From Nitrospirota bacterium (GTDB taxonomy: Bacteria > Nitrospirota > Leptospirillia > Leptospirillales > Leptospirillaceae): a stretch of 37,181 nt of DNA. Below the pieces are notes generated by a model. The model saw only the letters and a list, made by a program, of their open reading frames with translations. It was not told the DNA's origin and searched no databases. How positions within the stretch are numbered: position 1 is the first letter of the stretch; each line of letters opens with the position of its first letter. The stretch covers positions 1-37,181 of the forward strand of contig JAKAYA010000018.1 in the NCBI GenBank assembly GCA_021826965.1, given 5' to 3'. This document shows positions 15,953 through 24,428 of this stretch, piece by piece. A program made the position numbers and the translations under genes.

Positions 15953-16112
15953 GGACCCCTCCTCGATACCTGCGGGACAAAGGGTTCGAATTCGGAACAC
16001 CTGTCTTCTCTGTCGTTTCCACGCTCTTTGACGGAAACGTTCCGGAATCACCGGATCACCCGGCATTCTAGCACATCTTCGAGCTGCCAGGCAGCCGACT
16101 AACTTCTACGCC

Positions 16113-17525
16113 TTACTTTGCCGGTTCTTTTTCAAAATATCGGCGAACTCGTTGGATCAAACCCAGATCCACCTGTTCCGGACGGGCAAAGACACGGACC
16201 GCAAGCTGTCGCACGGGAAGGCGTTCCAGCATTTCGGCCAATGGATCCTGAACCAGTTTTCCCGAAAGAGGATCGTAGATCAGAATTTGGCGGTCACCCA
16301 AGTTCCATGGATTTTCCGGCCTGTTGTCCCTGTAGGCCACATCCACCCGAAAAGACGCCCTTTCTCCCCAGGCGCCTATCCGCTCCTCGAGATCCTGACC
16401 GATCTGATCCGGTGGGCCGAAGATCGTTGTCTGAACATCCTCCTTTTCGTAAACCAGTCGCCACTCCTTCTTTCTTTCCAGAAAACGCCGCCATCGGTTT
16501 CCCAAATCCGATTTTGCGGCGTCCGAAGAATCTCGCCAACGTCGAACGGTTTCCAGAAGAGATTGATCCGTCAATTCCTGATAGACGGACAGATTTTCTA
16601 CCGGATCCACCAGTCCCCAGACATCCATCGTTTCTCCGATCAGGTCTCTCAGGGCCATGTCGAACAAACGTGTCGTCCGGTGAAAATAGATCTGACGATA
16701 CATGAAGGCCCGAGCTGTCACAAACATCTCGAAAGCTCCCAGCCCGGAACGATGCAGAGCCAGTTTTCCTTCCCGTATATGTGCGTAGTAAAGAAGGCGC
16801 TCCAGGTCGACCGGTCCGATGGCCACTCCGCACATATAGGAATCCCGAAGGACATAGTCCAGATTATCCACGGTGAAAAGACCTGAAAACAGGGGCTTCA
16901 ACGTCGCAAGCTGCGGCATGTCGGAAGGGACCGGGTTGGGTCCGCTGCCTTTTCCGATCAGATATGCCACCCAGTCCGCGGACAATCGCTCACCCGGCGT
17001 AAAAGGAGCCGAAGGTGACCGGTCGATCCCTTCGATAATTTCTCTCAGAGGGCCACGGATCAGAATCTGACCCAGACGTTCGTGGGATAGGGCAAACTTG
17101 GGGTTCAGAACATGTTCGTCGAAAAAATGGCAGAACGGACCATGTCCGATGTCATGCAGGAGAGCAGAGACGCGAAGAAGTTCTTCAAAGAGGGGTGGCG
17201 AAAGAAGGCCCGGATAGGAACGGGAAAAACTCGGATAAAGATGCAGGGCAAAACGGCCGGCAATATGCATCGCCCCCAATGAATGGACAAAACGGGAATG
17301 CTCGGCAGAAGGAAAAACCAGACGGGCGCTTTGTAGCTGGAAGATCGACCGCAGACGCTGAATCCACGGAGAATCGATCAGATCGGCTTCGGACGTTCCG
17401 CTTTTGTCGCTTGGAGAAGAAACAAATCGGATATAGCCATGAACAGGATCGGAAAACAGAGAAATCCCATGAAAAGGATCTTCTGGATGGACTGGAAAAG
17501 AATCCATGGGGGGGAAAGGGGGCAC
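16113..17525 (-). CDS. HD-domain phosphohydrolase (dGTPase/SAMHD1-like)
   Basis: 470 aa from a GTG preceded by GGGAGGAGAT; an ATG six codons later is an alternative. The N-terminal DPVHGYIRF and SPWIQRLRSIFQLQ segments, SRFVHSLGAMHIA with H81, then LLHDIGHGPFCHFFDEH (HD at 124-125) and TVDNLDYVLRD are the standard HD metal site of the SAMHD1/YdhJ-type family. Such proteins hydrolyse dNTPs or related phosphoesters; the substrate here is unknown. The start lies about 12 bases after the 3' end of the RNase P RNA with no terminator between, so translation must come from a transcript that continues through rnpB. The final ~100 residues are family-specific and less conserved. Confidence 0.88.
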   Translation of the reverse strand: MPPFPPMDSFPVHPEDPFHGISLFSDPVHGYIRFVSSPSDKSGTSEADLIDSPWIQRLRSIFQLQSARLVFPSAEHSRFVHSLGAMHIAGRFALHLYPSFSRSYPGLLSPPLFEELLRVSALLHDIGHGPFCHFFDEHVLNPKFALSHERLGQILIRGPLREIIEGIDRSPSAPFTPGERLSADWVAYLIGKGSGPNPVPSDMPQLATLKPLFSGLFTVDNLDYVLRDSYMCGVAIGPVDLERLLYYAHIREGKLALHRSGLGAFEMFVTARAFMYRQIYFHRTTRLFDMALRDLIGETMDVWGLVDPVENLSVYQELTDQSLLETVRRWRDSSDAAKSDLGNRWRRFLERKKEWRLVYEKEDVQTTIFGPPDQIGQDLEERIGAWGERASFRVDVAYRDNRPENPWNLGDRQILIYDPLSGKLVQDPLAEMLERLPVRQLAVRVFARPEQVDLGLIQRVRRYFEKEPAK

Positions 17526-17536
17526 ATCTCCTCCCT

Positions 17537-17923
17537 GGGTTTGCGAAAGACAGGACATAAGCCGAGTTCTGTCCTGCCAAAGTCTGGCAGTGGCGACCAT
17601 TACTCTTGGACCGCAGTTACCTGCGGCCTCCAGCGACCTTACCCGGGGGCACGAACCGGGCCGGCTCCTTTCCGCTTGCGCGGAAAAGCCCCCCTATTTG
17701 GTCTTGCACCGGGCGGGGTTTACCATGCCGTTTCTGTCACCAGAAACGCGGTGAGCTCTTACCTCGCCTTTTCACCCTTACCCGATTTCTCGGGCGGTAT
17801 TTTTTCTGTGGCACTTTCCTTCCCGTCACCGGGACTGGGGATTACCCAGCGCCTTGCCCTGTGGTGCTCGGACTTTCCTCCCGGATATACCGGGCGGCCA
17901 CCTGCCCATCTTTCGCAAAACCC
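17537..17923 (-). ncRNA. rnpB: RNase P RNA, type A
   Basis: The catalytic RNA of RNase P, which matures the 5' ends of tRNAs. On the minus strand the universally conserved 5' P4 segment GAGGAAAGTCCGAGC is followed by ACAGGGCAAGG and later GGGTAAGGGTGAAAAGG, AGGTAAGAGCTCACC, then the L15 element GCATGGTAAACCCC that binds the tRNA CCA end. The 3' P4 strand ACAGAACTCGGCTTATG is also present. The ends were set by the terminal P1 helix: GCGAAAGA near 17916-17909 pairs with TCTTTCGC near 17550-17543, and the helix extends through GGGTTT/AAACCC with one bulged T. The gene sits 7 bases after the rnhA stop and about 12 bases before the HD gene start. Confidence 0.96.
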
Positions 17924-17930
17924 GGAGAAG

Positions 17931-18335
17931 CTAGGAGCTCTTCCCCGATCTGTCCAGAGCCTCATTCGCCAGGCGATCTGCAAGAACATTCTGTTCCCTG
18001 GGAACATGCTCAAAGCGAATCGTGTCGAAAGACCTGGAGAGAACTTGTGCCTGTTCGTAGCAAACCATGAGACCGGGATTGCGGACCCGATACTTTCCCG
18101 TCATCTGCCGGATCATCAGTTCAGAATCCGCCCGGACGACCAGATTTCGTACCCCCCGGTCACGTGCGGCCCGGAGTCCGGCAACCAACGCCTGATATTC
18201 CGCCTGGTTGTTCGTACCCGGTGGAAGAACACGACCCTCTGAAAAAACAACTTTTCCATCATCTTCCTGCAGGAGATATCCCAAGGAAGATGGACCGGGG
18301 TTGCCCCGGGAAGCACCGTCACAATAAAGAATCAC
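17931..18335 (-). CDS. rnhA: Ribonuclease HI family protein
   Basis: 134 aa. Degrades the RNA strand of RNA-DNA hybrids (primers, R-loops). It starts at YCDGASRGNPGPSSLG, and the acidic active site can be followed as D6, E46 (NNQAEYQAL), D70 (RADSEL) and D120 (LADRLANEA). The compact form lacks the basic handle region, as in the RnhA-like proteins of many non-proteobacteria. The GTG start overlaps the stop of the zinc-ribbon gene (GTGA). Its TAG stop lies 7 bases before the RNase P RNA. Confidence 0.93.
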   Translation of the reverse strand: MILYCDGASRGNPGPSSLGYLLQEDDGKVVFSEGRVLPPGTNNQAEYQALVAGLRAARDRGVRNLVVRADSELMIRQMTGKYRVRNPGLMVCYEQAQVLSRSFDTIRFEHVPREQNVLADRLANEALDRSGKSS

Positions 18336-19120
18336 GGTGTCGGCGAAACTCCCTTGACCCTGGAACCCTGAAAAACGTTTTCCCCTTCCGTACCACGCTC
18401 AGGAAGATAAAGCCATCGCTGGCAAAACTGACAGGTCACAATGCGCTGTCTTTTTTTCACCTCCGTTACGGTTCGGGGGGGAAGGGTCATTCGGCAGGCT
18501 TCACAGGTTCCCTCCATCAAACGGGCCACAACAATACCGTTACGATGAGAACCCTTGAGACGGGTATAGGTTTTGAGAAGATCCTGAGAAAATCCTTGTT
18601 CGACTTCCACTTTTTCCCGGTCCAGAGCAGCCAGCTTTTCTTCTCTTGCCCGGTTTTCAGTTTCTTTTTCGCGTTTCAGGAGTTCGAGAGATTCTCTCTC
18701 GCGAACACGTTCGGCTTCGATTTCGGCAAGCCTTTTTTTCAACAGGTCCTGGGATTCAAGATTCTTGATCATCTCGTCTTCCAGACGATCCTTTTCATCC
18801 CGTCGAAATTCCATCTCCGACAGGTAGGCCTGAATGTCCCGGGGATGCTTCAGGTCCTTCTGCCTTTTTTTCCCTTCCGCCAGCAACCGCTCTGTATCCT
18901 GAAGCTCGAGGTCTATCTGTCTCCGCCGGGCCTCGAGATTCGCCACTTCCTGCATGGTTTCCTCTGCCCGGGTTTCGAGATCAGAAACCTTTGCCACAGC
19001 GGTTTGGATCTGTTCGGCCGCATCCTGTATATCGGCCACAAGGCGAAACACTTCTACATCCATCGTCTGTAAACGGTACACCAAGGAAAGAGTTCCCTGG
19101 ACCGAATGGTCCTCTGACAA
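18332..19120 (-). CDS. Coiled-coil C4-type zinc-ribbon protein
   Basis: 262 aa with a TTG start. A long charged coiled coil (~30-180) is followed by a C-terminal zinc ribbon with C206-x2-C209 and C230-x2-C233, the zf-RING_7/DUF164-type arrangement. Function is not well established in the family; genes like this often lie next to RNase H or rnpB, as here. Its stop overlaps the rnhA start. The C-terminal ~25 residues are a variable tail. A tRNA gene lies 46 bases upstream. Confidence 0.9.
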   Translation of the reverse strand: MSEDHSVQGTLSLVYRLQTMDVEVFRLVADIQDAAEQIQTAVAKVSDLETRAEETMQEVANLEARRRQIDLELQDTERLLAEGKKRQKDLKHPRDIQAYLSEMEFRRDEKDRLEDEMIKNLESQDLLKKRLAEIEAERVRERESLELLKREKETENRAREEKLAALDREKVEVEQGFSQDLLKTYTRLKGSHRNGIVVARLMEGTCEACRMTLPPRTVTEVKKRQRIVTCQFCQRWLYLPERGTEGENVFQGSRVKGVSPTP

Positions 19121-19166
19121 GCGAGTCCCTACCTTTCTTCCGTTTCTGGTTCATTCTGGCTTAATT

Positions 19167-19241
19167 TGGTGGGCCCACCAGGATTCGAACCTGGAACCAA
19201 CCGGTTATGAGCCGGTAGCTCTGCCGTTGAGCTATAGGCCC
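19167..19241 (-). tRNA. tRNA with CAU anticodon (elongator Met, or Ile2 if lysidine-modified)
   Basis: A complete 75-nt cloverleaf with encoded CCA. Acceptor stem GGGCCTA pairs with TGGGCCC, with one T-G wobble. D stem GCTC/GAGC, anticodon stem ACCGG/CCGGT with loop CTCATAA (anticodon CAT), and T stem CCAGG/CCTGG with loop TTCGAAT. The anticodon alone does not separate Met from Ile2, and there is no initiator-type 1:72 mismatch. The 5' end is only 2 nt from the rpoD stop codon. Confidence 0.96.
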
Positions 19242-19243
19242 CT

Positions 19244-21040
19244 TTACCAGTCGACAAAACTCTTGAGATGCTTGCTTCGGCTAGGATGTCTCAGCTTACG
19301 CAAGGCTTTCGCTTCAATCTGGCGAATACGCTCTCTTGTCACGTCAAAGTCCTGACCGACTTCTTCGAGCGTATGATCAGTCGACTCACCGACTCCAAAG
19401 CGCAACCGGATCACTTTTTCCTCCCGTTCCGTCAGGGACGAAAGTGCTTTTCCGATTTTTCGAACCAGATCGTACCGAACAGCCGAATCTATCGGAGAGA
19501 TCGATTTCTTGTCCTCGATAAAATCCCCGAGATGGCTGTCCTCCTCCTCCCCAATCGGTGTTTCGAGGGAGATCGGTTCCCGGGCAATCTTCAGCACACG
19601 CCGCACTTTTTCTACCGGCATCTGCATTTCTTTCGCCAACTCTTCGGGCAACGGTTCGCGGCCCAGCTCCTGGACCAGATGCCGCGTTGTCCGAATCAGC
19701 TTGTTGATTGTCTCGATCATATGCACGGGTATACGGATGGTACGGGCCTGGTCGGCAATCGCTCGCGTAATGGCCTGCCGGATCCACCACGTCGCATAAG
19801 TGGAAAATTTGAAACCTCTTTTATATTCAAACTTGTCGACCGCTTTCATCAATCCTATGTTGCCTTCCTGAATCAGGTCGAGGAACTGGAGCCCCCTGTT
19901 GGTATAGCGCTTGGCGATCGATACAACAAGGCGAAGATTGGCCTTGATCAATTCTGCCTTCGCTTCCCGGACCTTTTGTTCTCCCGCCTCCAGAAGACTC
20001 AGGCTGTCTCGGATCTCGGAAGATGACAGAAGAGCCGCCACTTCCGCTTCATGAACCTTTTCCAGTGCAGACTGATAGTTTTTCAGTAGTTCCAGTTTTT
20101 CCGGATCACGATAACGTTCGCCCGGGTCTTTTCCTGCCTTCAGGAACCCGACAGACTTCAGAATTTCATCCTTGCTCGCTCCGAGACGACGACGCGAGTG
20201 ATCGATAGCCCGTTCCGATTCATCGAGAACGTTCACTACGTCGTGCAGCTGACGAATCATGAGTTCGACCTGTTTTCTGTGGAGGTTCATCTCCATGATC
20301 AGTTCGACAATCTCCGTCTTGATTTTTCTGGCCTGATCGCGAAGAACTTTTTTCTTTGCGGTATTCTTCTGGGCGTCCTTCCATTTTTCGGATATGGCAT
20401 TCAGCTTCAGAAAAAGCTCGGAAAGGGTGTCCGTCTGCCGCACGAACTGCTCCCGCGCATCCCTCAGAGCTGCAGAATCTCCTTCTTCGGGCTCGTCTTC
20501 AGTTTCTTCCTCCATGACATCCACGATTTCCCGAATGCCGATCTGGCCGGTCTGGAACTTCTCTCTCAAGGAAAGAATACTCCGGACTGTCAGGGGCATT
20601 CCAAACAGGATACCGGAAACTTCTTTCTGGCCTTCCTCGATCCGTTGGGCGATTGCAATTTCCCCTTCCCTCGTAAGGAGAGGAACCGCGCCCATCTCTT
20701 TCAGATAAAGCCGGACAGGATCGTCAATGCGGGAAAGGGTCCCGGGAGTCATGTCGATCCCTTCATCCTCTTCCTCATTCTCCACCCCCCGGACGGAGTC
20801 GAGATCGGCGAATCCCTCCTCCTCTTCCGAGTCAATCTCGCCATAACCGGTTTCGCGAGACTCCTCGTCGACGATATCGATGTTCATGTCACCAAAATAG
20901 GACATCAGATTGTCGAGCTGGTCCGAACCGATCGCTTCAGGCGGGAGGACATTGTTCAATTCGTCATAAGTCAGATATCCGCGTTCTTTTCCGAGACTGA
21001 TCAAATCCTTCATCTCATTCAGTTTTTCGCTTTTACTCAT
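19244..21040 (-). CDS. rpoD: RNA polymerase primary sigma factor (sigma-70/RpoD)
   Basis: 598 aa. Directs RNA polymerase to housekeeping promoters. Region 1.1 is at the N-terminus, followed by an acidic linker (~65-85). Region 1.2 follows ([22 protein letters not shown]), then a non-conserved spacer domain. Region 2 has [27 protein letters not shown] and [18 protein letters not shown], region 3 has [12 protein letters not shown], and region 4 has the helix-turn-helix ending [19 protein letters not shown]. The second ATG (21040) was chosen because GGGAG precedes it. It lies 60 bases after dnaG in the classical rpsU-dnaG-rpoD order. Its stop is 2 bases from a tRNA. Confidence 0.97.
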   Translation of the reverse strand: MSKSEKLNEMKDLISLGKERGYLTYDELNNVLPPEAIGSDQLDNLMSYFGDMNIDIVDEESRETGYGEIDSEEEEGFADLDSVRGVENEEEDEGIDMTPGTLSRIDDPVRLYLKEMGAVPLLTREGEIAIAQRIEEGQKEVSGILFGMPLTVRSILSLREKFQTGQIGIREIVDVMEEETEDEPEEGDSAALRDAREQFVRQTDTLSELFLKLNAISEKWKDAQKNTAKKKVLRDQARKIKTEIVELIMEMNLHRKQVELMIRQLHDVVNVLDESERAIDHSRRRLGASKDEILKSVGFLKAGKDPGERYRDPEKLELLKNYQSALEKVHEAEVAALLSSSEIRDSLSLLEAGEQKVREAKAELIKANLRLVVSIAKRYTNRGLQFLDLIQEGNIGLMKAVDKFEYKRGFKFSTYATWWIRQAITRAIADQARTIRIPVHMIETINKLIRTTRHLVQELGREPLPEELAKEMQMPVEKVRRVLKIAREPISLETPIGEEEDSHLGDFIEDKKSISPIDSAVRYDLVRKIGKALSSLTEREEKVIRLRFGVGESTDHTLEEVGQDFDVTRERIRQIEAKALRKLRHPSRSKHLKSFVDW

Positions 21041-21100
21041 TCGGTCTCCCATAATAATGGCCGACGGACCCGACAGCCGGCTTTCCGGCGAGTTTCCCTG

Positions 21101-22750
21101 TTATTTTGCAGCAGCGGAAATCCGTTCCCTTTTAGACAGGAGGGATACCCGGAAAACCAGATCTTCAAGTCTTCTGGCACGTGTCTCCTCATCCAGGGGG
21201 AGATGCATCCAAACCTCGGCCAACAAAGGTTCCTTCAATATCATGTCCCGGATACCATCGGGATTTTTTTCACCGATTTTCCACAATTCACGTACAAAAG
21301 ACGAAAGGTTCCCGGATGACAGAAAATCGAAATCACCGGGAGAAAGCTGGTCTGACGGATGTGGCGCGAGAGAATCTGTCCACAGGCGGACGAGCTCCAG
21401 AACAAGATTTCTTTCCATCAGCTCTCGATTTGAGGCAATCGTCCGACTTTTTGGTTGAGGCATTTCGCGCGGAGTTAACGACTCTTCACGAAAAAGGCCC
21501 TGAGCGAGAAGATCTTTGTTCAAACGAAAGACAGAAGCCCCCCTCGACAGAAAATGATCGAGTGCTTCCGGTTCCGGGATACGTTTTGCCAGGTCGCAAA
21601 AAGCCTCCAGAAGATGATTCCGGGTCGACGCATCGGCGAATTGAAGTCGCGATTCGAAAAGATTCACCACAAAATCGGGAAGGAGAGGTGCCTTCTCCAT
21701 CGCTCCCATAAATGCATCCCGCCCCGCTTCGCGAATCCATTCATCCGGGTCCTTTCCGTCCGGCAGAGAAAACGCACGAATCGGAAGACGCGCGTCGAGA
21801 ACGAACCGGTCGGCAAGCCGGGCTATTGCATTCTGTCCCGCCTTGTCTCCGTCAAAAACGACCACGACCTCATCCGCCAGACGGGACAATTGGATAAGAT
21901 GAGCCTGGGTCAGCGCCGTTCCAAGCGGGGCGACGACCGTTTCCACGCCAGATTCAGAAAGCGCCATCGCGTCAAAGTACCCTTCGACGACCAGTACTTG
22001 CCTCTTTTTCGCAATGGAAGGCCCCGCCTGATCAAGACCAAAAAGGATTTCCTTTTTCCGGAAAAAGGGATGTTCGGGGGAATTCAGATATTTTGGACCC
22101 TGCCCCCCCGCTGGAAGAAGACGCCCGCCGAAAGCAACCGTGGCTCCGGATTCAATCCGGATGGGAATCATGATGCGGTTTCGGAAGAATTCTCGAAACC
22201 CTCCAGGGCCCTGCTTCAGAAGCCCGCATGTCTCGGCGTCCTTGCGTCTTGACGGGGAAACTGAATTCAGGAGAACCCCTGGGGTCGACCAACCGAGACC
22301 GAAGCGTTCTGCCGTAGAGGGCTTCAGACGGCGCGTCTCAAAAAGATATTTTCGAGCCAGCTCGGCTTCCGACGAAAAAAGGCATTTCCGGAAAATTGTC
22401 TCGGTCTCCCGACACATTTGGAAACATGCACGCCTGCGGTCCTGCCCGTTTCCGGCAGGCATCGGAATGCCCGCCTGGTCTCCCAGGAAACGAACAGATT
22501 CCCCAAAGGTCTTTCGTTCGAATTTTTCAATGAACCGAAAAACATCCCCTCCAGCCTGACATCCGAAGCAATAAAATAGCTGCTTTCCCGAATCGACATG
22601 AAACGAAGGGGTCTTCTCCTCATGAAAAGGACACAGCCCGAGATAATCCTTGCCGCGTCTTTTCAAAGGGATCCGGTCGCCGACAATACGGACGATGTCA
22701 CTCGCCTGCCGGACCTTTTCCCGCCAATCCCTGTATTCTACCGATTCCAG
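21101..22750 (-). CDS. dnaG: DNA primase with non-canonical start
   Basis: 549 aa from a CTG at 22750. Synthesises RNA primers for replication. The zinc motif is C40, H43, C61 and C64 (LCPFHEEKTPSF and FYCFGC), followed by the catalytic core. The TOPRIM segment has VVEGYFDAMAL and VVVFDGDKAGQNA. A C-terminal helicase-binding region follows. The conserved N-terminus DWREKVRQASDIVRIVGDRIPLKRRGKDY reads continuously, but the only ATG/GTG/TTG in range is the TTG at 22666, which would cut away ~28 residues, including DIVRIVGDRIP. CTG is therefore the best candidate start; a GGGAG lies 15 nt upstream. A sequence error or the shorter TTG form remains possible. The gene overlaps nothing; yqeY ends 10 bases upstream. 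Confidence 0.9.
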   Translation of the reverse strand: MESVEYRDWREKVRQASDIVRIVGDRIPLKRRGKDYLGLCPFHEEKTPSFHVDSGKQLFYCFGCQAGGDVFRFIEKFERKTFGESVRFLGDQAGIPMPAGNGQDRRRACFQMCRETETIFRKCLFSSEAELARKYLFETRRLKPSTAERFGLGWSTPGVLLNSVSPSRRKDAETCGLLKQGPGGFREFFRNRIMIPIRIESGATVAFGGRLLPAGGQGPKYLNSPEHPFFRKKEILFGLDQAGPSIAKKRQVLVVEGYFDAMALSESGVETVVAPLGTALTQAHLIQLSRLADEVVVVFDGDKAGQNAIARLADRFVLDARLPIRAFSLPDGKDPDEWIREAGRDAFMGAMEKAPLLPDFVVNLFESRLQFADASTRNHLLEAFCDLAKRIPEPEALDHFLSRGASVFRLNKDLLAQGLFREESLTPREMPQPKSRTIASNRELMERNLVLELVRLWTDSLAPHPSDQLSPGDFDFLSSGNLSSFVRELWKIGEKNPDGIRDMILKEPLLAEVWMHLPLDEETRARRLEDLVFRVSLLSKRERISAAAK

Positions 22751-22760
22751 ATCAGCCGTT

Positions 22761-23234
22761 TTATTCTCCCAGTCTGGCCTTGACCTTCTGGCTGACGAGC
22801 CTGTTGTCAGCCCGTCCCGCGGTACGGGGTGCCAACCACTTCATCACAACACCCATCTCCCGTGGAGACGTCGCACCGGTTTCCCGAACTGCCTCATCGA
22901 CAAGGCTGTCCAGCTCTTTTTCGTCCAGCGGCCGGGGAAGGTACTCCTTCAGAACCTGCCGCTCACGATTCTCTTTCTCCGCCAGATCAAGCCTTCCGGC
23001 TTTCTCGAACTGCTCAACGGACTCATCGATCTTCCGGACCATCCCGGACAAGACAAGAACCACTTCCGGGTCTGTCAGGGTGGCTCCCTTGCCCTTTTCG
23101 ATCTCCGCATTGCGAACGGCAGACAGAGCCATCCGGATGATGGAAAGCCTGTCTTTGTTCCCCGAACGCATACACTCCTTCTGGTCCTCCCTCAAGCGGG
23201 AAAGGAGCGCGGAATCCTCTTCGGAACCCGTCAA
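22761..23234 (-). CDS. yqeY: GatB/YqeY domain protein
   Basis: 157 aa. YqeY-type proteins share the tRNA-binding tail domain of GatB and are commonly found between rpsU and dnaG; their exact role is unclear. [26 protein letters not shown], then [34 protein letters not shown] and the closing [29 protein letters not shown] are family-typical. The TTG start overlaps the rpsU stop (TTGA), and the frame upstream of it is only rpsU antiphase sequence. Confidence 0.93.
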   Translation of the reverse strand: MTGSEEDSALLSRLREDQKECMRSGNKDRLSIIRMALSAVRNAEIEKGKGATLTDPEVVLVLSGMVRKIDESVEQFEKAGRLDLAEKENRERQVLKEYLPRPLDEKELDSLVDEAVRETGATSPREMGVVMKWLAPRTAGRADNRLVSQKVKARLGE

Positions 23235-23428
23235 CGGGACGCCAAACGGGCCCGCTTGAGCGCTTTCTTCCGTGCGGCAAGGGCCTTCTTTTTCCGACGG
23301 ACGCTCGGTTTTTCGTAATGCTCCCGCTTCTTGATCTCGGACAGTATGCCAGCTTTTTCGCATTGCTTTTTGAACCGCTTCAAAGCACTCTCAAAAGACT
23401 CATTCTCCTTGATGCGAACTCCCGTCAT
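23231..23428 (-). CDS. rpsU: 30S ribosomal protein S21
   Basis: 65 aa. A small basic protein of the 30S subunit near the anti-Shine-Dalgarno. [47 protein letters not shown] is the whole S21 fold, with the typical Arg/Lys-rich C-terminal helix. The ATG at 23428 follows GGAGG. It leads the macromolecular synthesis operon; its stop overlaps the yqeY start. Confidence 0.97.
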   Translation of the reverse strand: MTGVRIKENESFESALKRFKKQCEKAGILSEIKKREHYEKPSVRRKKKALAARKKALKRARLASR

Positions 23429-23508
23429 GGACCCTCCATACCTTTCTTTTTTGTAATCCCCCAACACTGCAACTTCAAAAAATCTTTTTGCAAAAAGAAC
23501 AGTTTTCC

Positions 23509-23538
23509 AGTTTACTGCTTTCAATTTGTGTCTGTCAA
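23509..23538 (-). promoter_or_regulatory. Strong sigma-70 promoter of the rpsU-dnaG-rpoD operon
   Basis: Consensus -35 TTGACA (23538-23533), 18-nt spacer, -10 TAAACT (23514-23509). Transcription start near 23502 leaves a ~74-nt AT-rich leader before rpsU. Confidence 0.8.
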
Positions 23539-23618
23539 AACAATTTCTTTTTTCCTTTTGTTTATATTGTACCACACCAAAATCCTACCCAAAGGATCCG
23601 TCTGAGCAGTAAAAAAGC

Positions 23619-23648
23619 TTTACAATCGGACTTTTTCTCTGCTAGAGT
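23619..23648 (+). promoter_or_regulatory. Sigma-70 promoter of the HU gene
   Basis: TTTACA (23619-23624), 18-nt spacer, TAGAGT (23643-23648). The leader of about 85 nt contains a CCGCAC/GTGCGG hairpin (23680-23704) before the ribosome site. It is divergent from the rpsU promoter. Confidence 0.6.
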
Positions 23649-23739
23649 CCTACCGATGCTGGAGGTGGCCCTAAAAATGCCGCACAAATTGTTTTCTGGT
23701 GCGGACATTCTGAAGATCAATCCTTTAATGGAGGCTTCA

Positions 23740-24048
23740 ATGGCAAAAGCGGCAAAAGCGACTCTCACCAAATCAGAGCTGATCGACACGCTCCATTCGA
23801 AAAATGGGACTTTAACAAAGAAAGCGGTTTCGGAAGTCGTTGACCAGGTTTTTTCGACTATTACCGAACACGTCGCAAAGGGAACTGCCGTCAACATCGT
23901 CGGTTTCGGAAAGTTTCACGCCGTCAAGCGCGCGGCCCGCACGGGACGGAATCCGGCTACCGGGGCAGTCATCAAGATCGCGGCCACAACAACACCCCGT
24001 TTTTCTGCCGGGAAAGCATTCAAGGATTCGGTTTCCCGGAAAAAGTAG
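23740..24048 (+). CDS. HU-family DNA-binding protein
   Basis: 102 aa. A histone-like dimer that bends DNA and compacts the nucleoid. TKSELIDTLHSKNGTLTKKAVSEVVDQVFSTI is the dimerisation helix region, GFGKFHAVKRAARTGRNPATGAVIKIAA is the beta-arm with the intercalating Pro in NPATG, and TPRFSAGKAFKDSV is the C-terminal strand-helix. The ATG at 23740 follows GGAGG; the frame extends 28 codons upstream without a ribosome site. It could be IHF-like, but the arm favours HU. It converges on the HIT gene with only 23 bases between. Confidence 0.94.
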   Translation: MAKAAKATLTKSELIDTLHSKNGTLTKKAVSEVVDQVFSTITEHVAKGTAVNIVGFGKFHAVKRAARTGRNPATGAVIKIAATTTPRFSAGKAFKDSVSRKK

Positions 24049-24071
24049 CTCCCCCCACGCTCCAGCGAGGA

Positions 24072-24428
24072 CTACCCCGGAGGCCAGAGCATCTGTCGGC
24101 CACCCAACACGTGGATGTGAAGGTGGTCCACTGTCTGGCCTCCAAATTCTCCTGTATTGATGACCAGCCTGTAGCCCTTAGCGGAAAGCCCCGCCTCTTG
24201 GGCGACCTTCACAGCCATTTTCATCAGGTTTCCGGCGATGCTCCCCTCCCCATCGACAGCAATCAGAGAAGCCACGTCGGGCACATGTCTCCTGGCGATT
24301 ACGATGGCATGAAAAGGGGCCTGGGGATTGACATCATGAATTGCGACCCCGACTCCGTCTTCCAATATTTGCCTTGATGGGATTTCCCCTTTCAGAATAC
24401 GACAGAAAATGCACGCATGATCGGTCAC
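24072..24428 (-). CDS. HIT-family nucleotide hydrolase (HinT-like)
   Basis: 118 aa. Histidine-triad proteins hydrolyse adenosine phosphoramidates or similar nucleotides. CIFCRILKGEIPS starts the fold, HDVNPQAPFHAIVIARRHV follows, and the triad is H102, H104, H106 (VDHLHIHVLGG). The GTG start overlaps the hisIE stop (GTGA), making it the last gene of the long rho-his unit. HIT genes commonly follow hisIE. Confidence 0.94.
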   Translation of the reverse strand: MTDHACIFCRILKGEIPSRQILEDGVGVAIHDVNPQAPFHAIVIARRHVPDVASLIAVDGEGSIAGNLMKMAVKVAQEAGLSAKGYRLVINTGEFGGQTVDHLHIHVLGGRQMLWPPG

